64,000 nucleotides of DNA from assembly GCA_029204225.1 (NCBI GenBank), contig CM055100.1, positions 53,237,763-53,301,762 on the forward strand. Direction: 5' to 3'. Each line of letters opens with the position of its first letter. Positions within the stretch are counted from its first letter, which is position 1. Below the pieces are notes generated by a model. That model worked only from the letters and a program-made list of their open reading frames with translations. It had not been told where the DNA came from and did not search any database. This stretch comes from Diphasiastrum complanatum. Taxonomy: Eukaryota; Streptophyta; Lycopodiopsida; Lycopodiales; Lycopodiaceae. A program made the position numbers and the translations under genes. This document shows positions 13,170-22,875 of the stretch, one piece after another.

Positions 13170-13990
13170 ATAAGATTATAGACTCTATATCCCTTTCTAT
13201 TTTCAGCATAACCAACAAAGATTCCTTTTATGCATGTAGGATCATCCTTCTTTCTTGTATCTAATGATTGAAAAACATAGCAAGTAGATCCAAAGATTCT
13301 ATGATCTTTGAGATTTGGCTTCTTACCACATATAGCCTCATAAGATGTTATGCCTCCAATGGGCTTACATGGTAATCTATTACATAAATAAGTTGCACAA
13401 ATAATGGCCTCTCCCCAAAATGACTTAGATAGAGATGAATCTAGTTCTATTCGTTCTCTCGGCTATACCACTTTGTTGAGGACTATAAGTACATGTAAGC
13501 TCTCTTTTGATACCATTGGAATTACAAAACTCTATCATCTTATTGGAGATATACTTTCCACCATTATCATTTCTCAATACTTTTACTTTAGCATCAAGTT
13601 GATTCTCAACTAGAGTTTTGAACTTTACAAAAGACTCAAACACTTTACTTTTGGAATCCAAAAGTTCAATCCAAGTGTATCTAAAGTAATCATCAATAAA
13701 AGATACATACATCAATGCGCCTCCATTAGATTTTCGAGGAAAAAAAAGTGCACATCACTATGAATGAGATCTAATGCTTTAGTAGATCTAGTGGAAGAGT
13801 TAACAAAAGGTAGCTTGTGTGCCTTTGAAAGGCTACAAGCTTCACAACTTTTTCCACACTTTGAGAGTGTCTTTGGAAGGCTGAGAGCAAGATCCTTGGT
13901 GCATAGCATTTCCATTGATTTGAAGTTGGGATGGCCCAACCTCTCATGCCAAAGCTCCACTTGATTGAGCTCCTCCTTAGCCATGTTCAC
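13170..13990 (-). pseudogene. Copia D integrase
   Basis: 13990-13712 carries the GAG-pre-integrase zinc motif (LWHERLGHPN...CEACSLSKAH) and the start of the core (LDLIHSDV, with the usual Asp). 13715-13425 continues with SFIDDYFRYTWI, LRNDNGGKYIS (D/N-G-G region of the second Asp) and PQQSGIAERTNR (catalytic Glu region). 13404-13170 in another frame holds the copia post-core region with LCNRLPCKPI...GYAENRKGYRVYN. Frameshifts separate the three pieces. Confidence 0.88.
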
Positions 13991-14032
13991 ACTTTAAAGA
14001 AAAACATTCGCATCTAGCTTGAAAATCCTTTC

Positions 14033-14224
14033 TTACTTGAATCCTTTTACAATGCAAGTATCATTCATCATTATGGAGCAAACACCTTGCTTAAAATGAA
14101 CATCTAAACCATCATCCATCAATTGTCCTACACTTAGAAAGCTCTTAGTGAGTGTAGGAAAATAGAGTAAATTTTGAAGATCTACTCTTTTAGAGGATCC
14201 AAGACTTAAGGGAATAGTTCCCAC
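14033..14224 (-). pseudogene. Copia D protease-integrase linker
   Basis: Contains the L-x-N-LLYFPTLTKSFLSVGQLMDDG pattern, which lies between protease and integrase in nearly all Ty1/copia polyproteins. The DSG/DTG protease box itself is not intact in the neighbouring 14225-14320. Confidence 0.75.
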
Positions 14225-14318
14225 TCCATCTATTCTACATCCTTGATCACTTGCTATTAGAATAGATTTTTTACAGCCTACAAAAGGTACAAGAGTTGAG
14301 AAAAAAAAAATTGAAATG

Positions 14319-15279
14319 TCATGTGGGAACTAGCCCCACTATCAATCCACCATGTGTCATTGGAGTAGCTCTTGGATGTTGATGTAGCTCTTGGATGTTT
14401 ATGCCATCAAGAAATGAATCCACTTCATCCTCCTCTTCCTCAAGGGTGAGGTTGTCTTGCTTGCACTCTCCTTGTGCATTCTTCTTCTTGTAGCACTCGG
14501 ATGCAAAGTGCCCCTTCTTTCCACAAAAGAAGCACTTTAATTTGGCCTTGTTCTTCTTTCCGCCTTTAGAGCATGATGCTTGATCATCATTCTTGGTCTC
14601 CTTGTGTTGGACCTTCTTCTTGGACTTTGCCTTGCCTTTGGCTTGCGAAGTTGGCCTTCTCATCTCCATCATGAATCTTCAAGGAATCAATATTTTGTTT
14701 GACATGGAGGATTCTACTCTCCTCGGCCACAAGCACACTATGGAGCTTGTCAAAAGAAGGTAGAGAATCTTGAATTGCAAAGCTTTGAACTAGATTGGAG
14801 AGCTCATCTCCAAGACCATTTACGATGATTTGCACAAGCTCATCATCTTGGATACCCTCACTTATGATGGAATGTTCTTTATTGAGAGATTTTATCCTCA
14901 AGACATACTCTTGAGTACTCTCATCACTACCTCTAATGCTTTGAAGAACTCTATTCCCTAGCATAAGCACTCTCGAGGTATTTTTGGATTCATAAATCCC
15001 CTTTAAGGAGTTCCAAGCCTCGTTGGCCGAGGTACAAGATGCAACTTCCTTTAGAAGTTCATTACTAACATTCATTTTAAGGCAATCTAATGCTAGCCTA
15101 GATCTTTTCTTGTACTTCACTAGATCCTGTCCTCCTTGAGGCTCTTCCTCTTCTCCAAGGACAAGATCATACAAATCTTGGAGCACTGGAAGTGACTCCA
15201 TTCTTACTTTCCATATTGACTAATTACTTAAATTTCGCCTTTCACTAGTTTCTAGAAGATAGGCTCCAATAGAACCCAT
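14319..15279 (-). pseudogene. Copia D gag
   Basis: The gag start is taken at the ATG at 15279-15277, since the related gag at 29641 begins alike. A TAG stop interrupts it about 20 codons in. The body has KYKKRSRLALDCLKMNV, AWNSLKGIYESKN and YVLRIKSLNKE blocks of the UBN2-type copia gag. A second frame (14672-14319) is lysine-rich and holds a perfect CCHC knuckle, CFFCGKKGHFASEC, at 14534-14493. Gag would form the virus-like particle and bind element RNA. Confidence 0.85.
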
Positions 15280-15900
15280 TTTTTACTAGTAACAAGTACA
15301 ACAAATGTACTATTCAAGACTTTATCCTATTCACTTTTTCATAATTTAGACTCAAGGCTACTCACTTGAATCTCTCTTAACTCAAGAAGCAAGATCTCCA
15401 ATAATCTTAAACTCAAAAGAAGATAGGAATCATATTCTACACAAACTATTCAATTGAAAAACTCGGATTTGACTCTTGGAAGTGCCAATGCCTTCCTATG
15501 GTGTTTAAAATGGATTTTAGCTTCACTCTTGAACTAAAAACATAAGCCTCAAAACTCACTCTCAATGATTTGGAGGTTTAACAAACATCTAACACCATTC
15601 CACATCAAATCTATAATGAGATCAATGGATTTTCACAAAACAAATCACTTGTTTCACTCTACACAACTTGTTTGAAGCACAAATATGGAAAAATCACTAA
15701 GATATTGTGAAAGTACAACTTCAGCACCCTCTCACACGTGTGAGAAGTACACTTGAACTTTGTACACTAATTTGAACTTCAACTTCTCAAGCGAACTATT
15801 GGATAAGGTCGCCCTCCTCCAAAATGATTCTAGCACCAATGCTTTTAGCAAAATGAAGAGATTTGGATCATCAAAGCTCTTAGACTTGGCTATGATACCA
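15280..15900 (-). other. Copia D leader
   Basis: Non-coding DNA between the gag start and the inner PBS-like site. It contains a CACACGTGTG palindrome at 15733-15742. Confidence 0.6.
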
Positions 15901-15935
15901 TTTTAGAAATCCAAAAATCATAATATGGATGGACA

Positions 15936-16008
15936 TACTAGGATTCGGATTCGAACCCATGACCTCCCTCATACAGGTTGGGATGCTCTACCATTGAGCT
16001 ATCTGCCC
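15936..16008 (-). pseudogene. tRNA-like sequence (pseudo-tRNA or SINE head)
   Basis: On the minus strand, GGGCAGA is followed by an A-box region TAGCTCAATGGTAGAGC (16001-15985) with a perfect GCTC/GAGC D-stem, and a B box GGTTCGAATCC (15957-15947). The 27 bases between D-stem and B box equal the canonical tRNA spacing. The anticodon stem keeps about 4 of 5 pairs. The T-stem's distal pairs and the acceptor 3' strand do not pair. Position 33 is C rather than T. It is tRNA-derived but not a functional gene. Confidence 0.6.
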
Positions 16009-16049
16009 TATTTGATAGTTCTCTCTAGAGTGTGGATTGATATTCCAAC

Positions 16050-16050
<1 letters not shown>

Positions 16051-16088
<38 letters not shown>
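16051..16088. repeat. Poly(C) run of 38
   Basis: Thirty-eight consecutive C residues, followed by CT-rich sequence, inside the copia D leader. The length may be affected by sequencing or assembly. Confidence 0.9.
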
Positions 16089-16091
<3 letters not shown>

Positions 16092-16209
16092 CTCCTCTCA
16101 AGCCACACTTGGTTGGGGTCCTAGTTGTCACCTGCCCTGGTACAACTTGGGCCACCTAACCATGGCTTTGACACCATGAACTGTTAGGGCTAACTTGGCT
16201 ATGATACCA

Positions 16210-16893
16210 TATTAGATTTCAGAATGTAGGACTCATTTTGATCCACAAATGATCAATAAGAGTGATTGATAGCTTGGGATCTTGATCTATATCAAGACTA
16301 GCATCCAATTCTAGCTTCTACTTGACAATTTATAGTGATCCAAGCAAGAACAATAAAAAATGATAAACAAATGGCTTCACACATGTGAAGTATTGTCACT
16401 GTACGGCCTGGTAACAGAAAATTAGTTTACTTAAGAAATACAAAGCATTCATTCACAAAGAATTAGCTTAAGAGAGTGAAAACACAATGATTGCTCACAA
16501 ACCATTGTTTCTCAAGGTTAGCCTCACAATGTATCCATCATGGATCAAGTACACAATCATGATAATCTCTCTCTAGGCTGCTTCCAGCATGTGTGGGACA
16601 GCTCATTGTACTCGTCCAAATCTACTTTGGATACGATCTATCTAATTTGCCACATCATTCATTGGTGGTTTGTGTTGACCTTCTAGATTCCTACAATCTA
16701 AGAGATAACTTCTACAATCTAGGAGATTCCATATTTGACTCAAATAAAAGCTAAGTACAATGGATTTGAATATTACAAGTGTTATTTTACACGTGTGGAC
16801 AAGTCCTCACGTGTGGACAGGTCCTCGCACGTGTGGATCCACATAGATACCAAACAATTGTCTAAACCATGTGAAAATTGCTAAAATCTAACA
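16210..16893 (-). repeat. Copia D 5' LTR
   Basis: 684 bp, aligned with the 3' LTR. It is longer mainly because a segment CACGTGTGGACARGTCCT is repeated at 16790-16840, so CACGTGTGGA occurs three times where the other LTR has one. Its inner end is eroded (CTGAAATCTAATA instead of ...CA). Confidence 0.9.
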
Positions 16894-17420
16894 ACTCGAA
16901 CAACTTTTCAATGAAGAGTTGTGCAAGTTTACTTGGGAAGTCCAACCACGGAATATTTTCATGGAAATATTTTTCCAGTTCTTATTGGAAATTTCCAATA
17001 GATGCAACAGACCAGTTGGTTTGAGTCTTTCCGCTTTGTTAACTTGGCATTGTTCACACATGCCTCCACGTGGCCTTTCATTTTTAGCCAATAAAATTCT
17101 CTTTTAACAAGGTCAGTTGTAATTTGTATAAAAGGGTGACCCGCACTGGGGCTATCATGATACTCATGCAGGATTTGGGCCCTAACGTCCACGATGTCTG
17201 GCACACATACTTTTCCTCTACAAAAAAGTAAGTCATTTCTAATGGAATACTCATCAAGTATCTTTTCTTCGCGAGACTTCTTGGGATCCTGCTTTCCAAG
17301 ATTATTTCTCAAAATAGAGCCTCCAAGACTTCTTGCCAAATGCGAAGAAAAAACTCCTCATCGGTCTGACGAAGGTCTCGTAGAGAAAGATACAACTCGG
17401 ATTGGAACTCAACAAAGCAT
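16894..17420 (-). pseudogene. Chromovirus A integrase N-terminal part
   Basis: The 17339-16959 frame includes the H-x-x-x-H half of the HHCC zinc-binding domain (HEYHDSPSAGH) and REFYWLKMKGHVEACV. A second frame adds CEQCQVNKAERLKPTGLL...LEIS, the CxxC half and the linker to the core. The core then runs to a KLAQLFIEKLFE motif at the junction with the copia LTR. Without the insertion, the next residues would be those starting at 11930. Confidence 0.8.
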
Positions 17421-17422
17421 AA

Positions 17423-17974
17423 CTAATTAACCTCTCCAATCCGGCTCAAAACATCAGTGACACAATTCGACGTATCATGACAATACTTGATGTCAAATTT
17501 AAAGTCCTGAATGAGTTCCAACCAACGAGCCTTACAACCTCTGAGGTCTGAGGCATCACAAATAAACTTAAGAGACTCGTGGTCCATCAGAACCACAAAT
17601 TTAGATCCGTACAAATAATGTCTCCAGATCTTTAACACGTGGATGACAACAAAAAGTTTCTTCTCATAAGTAGAATACCTACTTTGAGCTAGGTCCAACT
17701 TCTTGTTTTCGAAAGCCACTAGTCTACCATCTTGGTAAAGGACTGGACCCACCGCATAGTCACTAGCATCCCTTTCCACCAAGAAAGGTTTGCTAGGGTC
17801 CACTATTTGTAAGATAGGGGTTGTAGACACTAACATCTTCAAAGCTTCAAAGCTTTGATTAAGTTCATCAGTCCAAATAACAGGTGGACTGATTTTCGAA
17901 CGCCTTCCGGTTTTTTTCTTATTACCCTTTTTAGTTTTTCTTTTGGCTTTTTTCACTCCCTTAAGAAGATTCAT
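17423..17974 (-). pseudogene. Chromovirus A RNase H domain
   Basis: Encodes W-x-x-x-x-x-x-FEALK...LQIVDPSKPFLVERDASDYAVG, the standard RT-connection/RNase H junction of gypsy elements, then KLDLAQSRYSTYEKKLFVVIHVLKIWRHYL and the D-H-x-S-L motif (LMDHESLKF). It ends near NCVTDVLSR, where live elements read N-x-x-AD-(A/V)-LSR. The lysine-rich start is not native. Confidence 0.85.
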
Positions 17975-18188
17975 TAGAGGTATGCATAATGAATTTATAG
18001 AAAAAAAAACCTATGAAGCCCAAAAAGGATTTAACTTCCCTCATGGTTTTCATAATAGGCCAATAACAAACTTTCTGGACCTTATCGTAATCGATCTCAA
18101 GACCTCAATCGGAAATGATATGTCCCAAGTATTTGAGTCTTGTTTGAAAGAACTCACACTTAGATTCCTTAGCATAGAGCTTTGTCTG

Positions 18189-18959
18189 TCATAGAATATC
18201 TAAGATCGTATGTAAATGCACTTCATGCTCCTCAAGAGTCTTATTATAAATCAGAATGTCGTCCAAAAATACCACGAGAAACTTTCCTAAATATGGACAA
18301 AGGATATCGTTCATCATCTGTTGGAAAGTTGTTGGGGCATTAATTAGACCAATGGGTAAAGTTAAAAATTCGTAATGGCCATACCTAGAACAAAAACCAA
18401 TTTTAGTAACATCCCCCTCGTGAATTCTAATTTGATGGTACCCCGACCTAAGGTCCAATTCGATAAAATATTTGGCACCATTCAATTGGTCCATTAGGTC
18501 GTCCATCTGAGGTAAGAGATAACAATTCTTAGTAGTCATTTTATTAAGTTTTTTATAATCGACACAAAGAGGAATACCACTGTCTTTCTTGCCGATTAAT
18601 AAAACAAGAGATCCCCAAAGGGACTTACTGGGCCGAATATGACCCTTACGTAATAACTCCTCAAGTTGCCTAGCAACTTCATCTTCTTCCTTCGGGCTCA
18701 TTCTTTAAGGAAATAATGATACATGAGAGTTGTCGAGAAGGAGATCTATATGATGGCCTACTCCCCATGAGGGGGGAAGACCCTTAGGCAATTGCTCGGA
18801 GAATATATCACTATATTCCTCCCTAAGTCTTTCAAAGATTCTACCCTCAAGTGTTGAATCTAAATTAACATCTGAAAAAGACAATGCTTTAGGGAAAGAC
18901 GATACACCAACATTGAAATTATGAGTGACAAAAGCATCCATGTAAGATTCATCTTTCAA
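18189..18959 (-). pseudogene. Chromovirus A reverse transcriptase
   Basis: 18701-18189 spans RT blocks: [39 protein letters not shown] and FLDDILIYNK (gypsy catalytic box, with FLDD in place of the usual YLDD/FLDD variants). The 18959-18705 stretch is the protease-RT linker with the conserved EYSDIFSEQLPKGLPP and a HHIDL-x-LD block. A stop at 18704 separates them. The C-terminal thumb is lost to a frameshift before 18189. Confidence 0.88.
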
Positions 18960-19145
18960 ATAACATAAATATGAGTGCTACTCATAATCCAATAAACATT
19001 GATTAGCCTAATGAGCAGTTACAAAAGGTAGATCAGGCTCATCACCTTTTAAGATAAACCATTGAGCCATTATGTAAGAAAGATAAACTATGAGTTACAT
19101 AATCTTTCTTTGACGACTCATTCCTAGCATAGAACCATTTTTTAC

Positions 19146-19620
19146 CTAGGATAAATCTACCTTATCAAGATTCATAATATGAAAAGACAAACTATCTACA
19201 TAGTTCTGAATCTTCAACGACACGTGGGAGACAAACTGGTCCCAAACTTGCTGCTCCCCACTCTCTGCTATCCTAACTACATACTTGTGGTCACTTGGTG
19301 TGGTTGCCAACTGAAGCTTCTGCACCAAATTAGCATTAATAAAATCATGAGTAGAACCGTCGTCAACAAAATACTCAAGGGTTGGTTGCCTATGAACCCA
19401 TTCATACGAATGAGGTCGTGAGGTCCAAACACCGCAATATTGAAACAACAATTACCACAAACAATTTCATCCATAAATGATACATCAATACAAGAAATCG
19501 AAGAATTTTCTAGTGCCTTAAAAAAGCGGCCACCCTTTTTTCATTTCTTCAAGCAGTCTTTGGAAAGGTGCCCATTCTCCATGCAGGAGAAACACAATTC
19601 GACACTTTTGGCCTTGTCAA
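19146..19620 (-). pseudogene. Chromovirus A gag zinc knuckle and protease
   Basis: A CCHC zinc knuckle, CFSCMENGHLSKDC, is read at 19594-19553, with perfect C-x2-C-x4-H-x4-C spacing. In another frame, 19451-19146 has a protease-like VDDGSTHDFIN, where active enzymes have D-(T/S)-G, so the active-site sequence here is DDGS. The distance and order (knuckle, then protease, then RT) are those of a gypsy pol. Confidence 0.75.
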
Positions 19621-19950
19621 AGTGAGCTCTCTCCAACCGAGGGTGTTTCTTTTTCTTTTCCTAAGGAGAAGCTTCATCAACAACTCTCTCTTTTCCCTTT
19701 TTAAAGGAAGGGCCCGAAGAGGGTTTGTCCTTGGATTCAGACTTCTGTTGCTCTTTGCGGGTTACTGTGTGCGTATCGTCAAAAATTCAAACGAAACGCA
19801 CATCATCTCAAGGGATTGTGGCTGATTACTTTTCTCGACAATTTTTAGAGATAGATTTTACTATCTAAATAACTAGTATTCCTAGTCGAGGTGACGTCTT
19901 ATGCCCTCTCCCTTGATTATGCGTAAATACTGATTGTTTAGCTAAGTAAA

Positions 19951-20760
19951 ATGGCTGATCATACGCTAAGAGATACAATGTCCTTCGAAAAATTGAATGG
20001 AGAGAATTTTTTGATATGGAAATTGAAAATGTAGGCTATTCATGTGGAAAATGATCTATGGCCAATTGTTATTGGCGAGATTGAACCCAATGAAGGTGGA
20101 GCTGCTAAATTTGGATAAAACAAGATGATAAAGCTAGACCACTAATTCAGTTGAGCTTATCAAATAATCTACTTCTTCAAATTAGTAAATTTCCAACTTC
20201 TAGAGCCATGTGGGTAGCATTAGTTGATTTATTTGAAAGCAAAATCATGGCTAACATATTGTACTTGAAGAGAAAATTGATGCAATTAAAGATGAATGAA
20301 GGTGATTCACTCAAAAATCATCTTTCTTCAATACAAGCTCTTCTTGATTAGTTAGCTACTATTGGAGTTGAGACGAATGTTGATGAAGCGGTAATGACTA
20401 TTCTTGGTAGCTTACCTCCTTCATATGATTATTACACTTCCATTGTTTCAAGTCTAGTATTTGGGTTAAGTGTAACAAGTGTGTCAGCATTACTCATCCA
20501 AGAGGAGCTAAGAAGAGGTAAATCTAAAGATATTGTTCCTGTTGAAGCTGCTTTATTTATTAAGGATAAGAGTAAGCAAAAATTCAAAGGTAAATTAGCA
20601 AATTCAGATGATCGAGCTAAAGTTAAGAAAAGGAAAAATGTACTTATTGTCACAAGCTTGGTCATGCTATTTCTAAGTGCTGGAAAAAGGCCTTTGATGA
20701 TAGTGTGAAAGGGCAATCTTCATCAAGTCCAGAAATTGACTTGTTTGTTCAATTTGAGAA
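19951..20760 (+). pseudogene. Copia F gag
   Basis: It starts at the ATG at 19951 with a MSFEKLNGENFLIWKLKM block, typical of copia gag N-termini. A stop after this and a frameshift lead to LSLSNNLLLQISKF...AMWVALVDLFESK and LKRKLMQLKMNEGDSLKNHLSSI (UBN2-type core). A final frame change brings a perfect CCHC knuckle, CTYCHKLGHAISKC, at 20639-20680. At least three lesions make it a pseudogene. Confidence 0.8.
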
Positions 20761-21020
20761 AGACATACCTTTTTAATTGCTTACTAAAATAACACATCTC
20801 TAATGTACACTTGGAAGCATCTTGGATGTATAAGATAGCAGGATAGATTCACATGGTAGGACAATTGATTTTAATCATTGTATGTAATCATGAAAAATGA
20901 AATGATCATGATATACACAAGATGATGAGGAATAAAGTCATCTAATAGTAATGTAGAGATCTTGTGCTCTAACAATAGACATGATATTAATGCTCAACCA
21001 AAGTTGTCATTAAGAGAGGG

Positions 21021-21315
21021 TGTTAGAATATCAGTAATATCCATCTTTGGTTATTCACTAGTAAAGGACCTGCGTGCCAAATATTACTATTTAGGAAAAT
21101 AGGCCTAATGTGCCTCATGCTATTTTATGGGTCCTTATAATGTGAAACTGGCTATTTGTGAAGTGGTTAGATGTGAGGGGACACAACCTCCTCTCTATCT
21201 CTCTCACATTCACTACTCTCATTGGATTGTGCTTTCTATAAAAATACAGGCTATGGTGTTCTCTCTTTCCTCTTCTCCTGTGTGATTGCTTATGTGCATG
21301 CTCTGATCTGAAACA
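21021..21315 (+). repeat. Copia F 3' LTR
   Basis: Begins TGTTAGAATATC directly after the polypurine tract and ends GAAACA. It contains a TATA-like CTATAAAAATA at about 21236-21246. No second copy was found in the window, so the end is set by TG...CA only. Confidence 0.6.
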
Positions 21316-21345
21316 TGGGGCAACACACAAAGATGGCCTAAAGAT

Positions 21346-22152
21346 GATATGGTTGCTGAGTATCAATCTCTAATGAAGAACAAGACCTGGAGTCTTGTCA
21401 TTTCTCCTACAGGTGTAGAGCCAATTGATTCTAAATGGATCTTTAAGCTGAAGCTTAAGCCAGATGGATCTGTATCCAAATGGAAAGCTAGACTGGTAGT
21501 TAAAGGTTTTGAGCAAGTATATGGGATAGACTACACTGAGACTTTCAGTCCAGAAGTAAAACATCAGTCTATTTGCACTCTATTGGCTATATTTGTTGCA
21601 GAAGATCTGGATATTCACCAGATGGACGTCCAGACGGCATTCCTACACGGATACATATAAGAAGATGTCTACATCTATCAACCAGAAGGTTACATCCCTC
21701 AAGGCAAGGAGCATCTACTATGCAAATTGCACAAGGCACTATACATTTTGAAGCAAGCTCCAAGGGCCTGGTATGATAGAATAAATCGTTTCTTGTTGCA
21801 GCATGACTTTATCTCCTGCACCGCAGATTCAAATGTGTATCTAAAACCAAAGGGGCCAAACTATGTTATAACAGCACTATACATTGATGATTTCCTAATC
21901 ATCAGCAATTCAAATCAGTTGCTACAAGAAACTAAGTCCTTATTCTCATCAAAGTTTGAGATGACTGATTTAGGTCCAATCCATTACCTACTTGGAATGG
22001 AGATTCACAGAGATCGCATGAGCAGAAGGATCATCATAATCCAACAATCTTACCTAACTAATGTACTTCGAAGATACGGCATGGAAGATTGCAAGCCCAT
22101 AGACACTCCTATGGATCCAGGATGTAAGCTATCCATAGACATGTGCCCCTGA
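21346..22152 (+). pseudogene. Copia G reverse transcriptase
   Basis: Contains MKNKTWSLV, DSKWIFKLKLKPDGSV, KARLVVKGFEQVYGIDYTETFSP, HQMDVQTAFLHGYI, KALYILKQAPRAWYDRI and the catalytic ALYIDDFLI, followed by LGPIHYLLGMEI. These are the ordered blocks of Ty1/copia RT. One in-frame TAA at about 21660 splits it into two long frames; a TGA ends it at 22150. Active elements read YVDD where this has YIDD. Confidence 0.9.
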
Positions 22153-22189
22153 ACAAACGCAGATCAGTAGCAAATGAGCAATTACCCTT

Positions 22190-22858
22190 ATCAGTCTATC
22201 ATAGGTTCTCTCATGTACTCTAAGATTTGCACACGACCTGATTTAGCATATGATGTAAGCACATTTATCACAATTCATGTCTAATCCAAGCCTACAACAC
22301 TGGAAAGCTCTACAAAGAGTTTTGAAGTACATTCAATCCTCAAAGCACTATGTCTTGAGTTACAACGGAAATATAGAAGCTGCACTCTCATTGATTACCT
22401 ATTCTGATTCAGACTAGGCAGGAGACATAGATACCAGAAATCCACCTCTAGTTACATTTGCTTTCTTGCAAGAGGACCCATTTCATGGAATAGTAGGAAG
22501 CAGAAATGCATTTCATTATCCTCCACGGAATTAGAATATGTCGCAGCTACGTCAATAGTGAAGGAGATTTTATGGCCTAGAAGACTACTACAGGATCTGA
22601 GATTCTCACAAACTGGTCCAACCTCCAATGTGACAATCAGAGTTGTATGGCTCTGTCATTGAACCGATGAACTCACACAAGGACCAAACATATAGAGGTT
22701 CAACTTCATTTTCTCAGAGAGAAGGTTCAGAACGAAGACGTTGCACTAAGTTATTGTCACACAGACAGTATGTTGGCTGACATTCTGACAAAACCATTGT
22801 CAAGGGATTCTACTCTAGTAGAATTGTTAAATCTCAATTTGAGTCAAGATTCGTAGCA
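22190..22858 (+). pseudogene. Copia G RNase H (degenerate)
   Basis: YQSIIGSLMY...TRPDLAYDVS marks the RT-RNase H hinge. Later frames give RGPISWNSRKQKCISLSSTELEYVAAT, the region normally reading STTEAEY. Stops and frameshifts are frequent. The end at the polypurine tract is as expected. Confidence 0.8.
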
Positions 22859-22875
22859 ACAAGCTTAAGGGCGAG

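Larger units (their letters stand above)
15886..16209 (-). other. Duplicated primer-binding site around a 300-bp insert
   Basis: Next to the 5' LTR, the minus strand reads TGGTATCATAGCC (16209-16197), a near match to the initiator-Met tRNA 3' end used by copia elements. The same TTGGCTATGATACCAT (plus strand) recurs at 15888-15903. The ~300 bases between hold a tRNA-like sequence and a 38-base C run. One of the two sites is therefore displaced from the LTR by an insertion or slippage duplication. Confidence 0.7.
11931..16893 (-). mobile_element. Ty1/copia element D, nested in chromovirus A
   Basis: Both LTRs, a PBS, a polypurine tract and gag-PR-IN-partial RT in copia order on the minus strand. 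It sits inside the integrase frame of chromovirus A, so it is younger. The pol is internally deleted: RT is joined to the last residues of RNase H. Hence it is non-autonomous as well as mutated. No clean target-site duplication is visible (flanks CATAC and ACTCG on the plus strand). Confidence 0.9.
11122..19830 (-). mobile_element. Ty3/gypsy chromovirus A (decayed, split by copia D)
   Basis: Reading leftward on the minus strand, the order is gag zinc knuckle, protease, RT, RNase H, integrase zinc-binding part, integrase core, integrase C-terminus and the start of a chromodomain-like motif. This is the Ty3/gypsy order. The integrase is interrupted between 16893 and 11931 by a complete copia insertion. 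Every domain carries frameshifts or stops. I could not identify its LTRs: to the right it abuts another copia gag, and to the left it fades at about 11100. Confidence 0.85.
19951..21315 (+). mobile_element. Copia F: gag-only derivative with 3' LTR
   Basis: A gag coding region leads directly through a short spacer to a polypurine tract, TTAAGAGAGGG (21010-21020), and a 295-bp LTR. No protease, integrase or RT lies in between, so this looks like a non-autonomous gag-only copia derivative. It sits just upstream of, or within, another copia (G). Its 5' LTR is not recognisable left of 19951. Confidence 0.65.

Noticed and set aside
15936-16008. Functional tRNA gene
   Set aside because: The acceptor 3' strand and part of the T-stem do not pair, and base 33 is not T, so only a tRNA-derived pseudogene is claimed.
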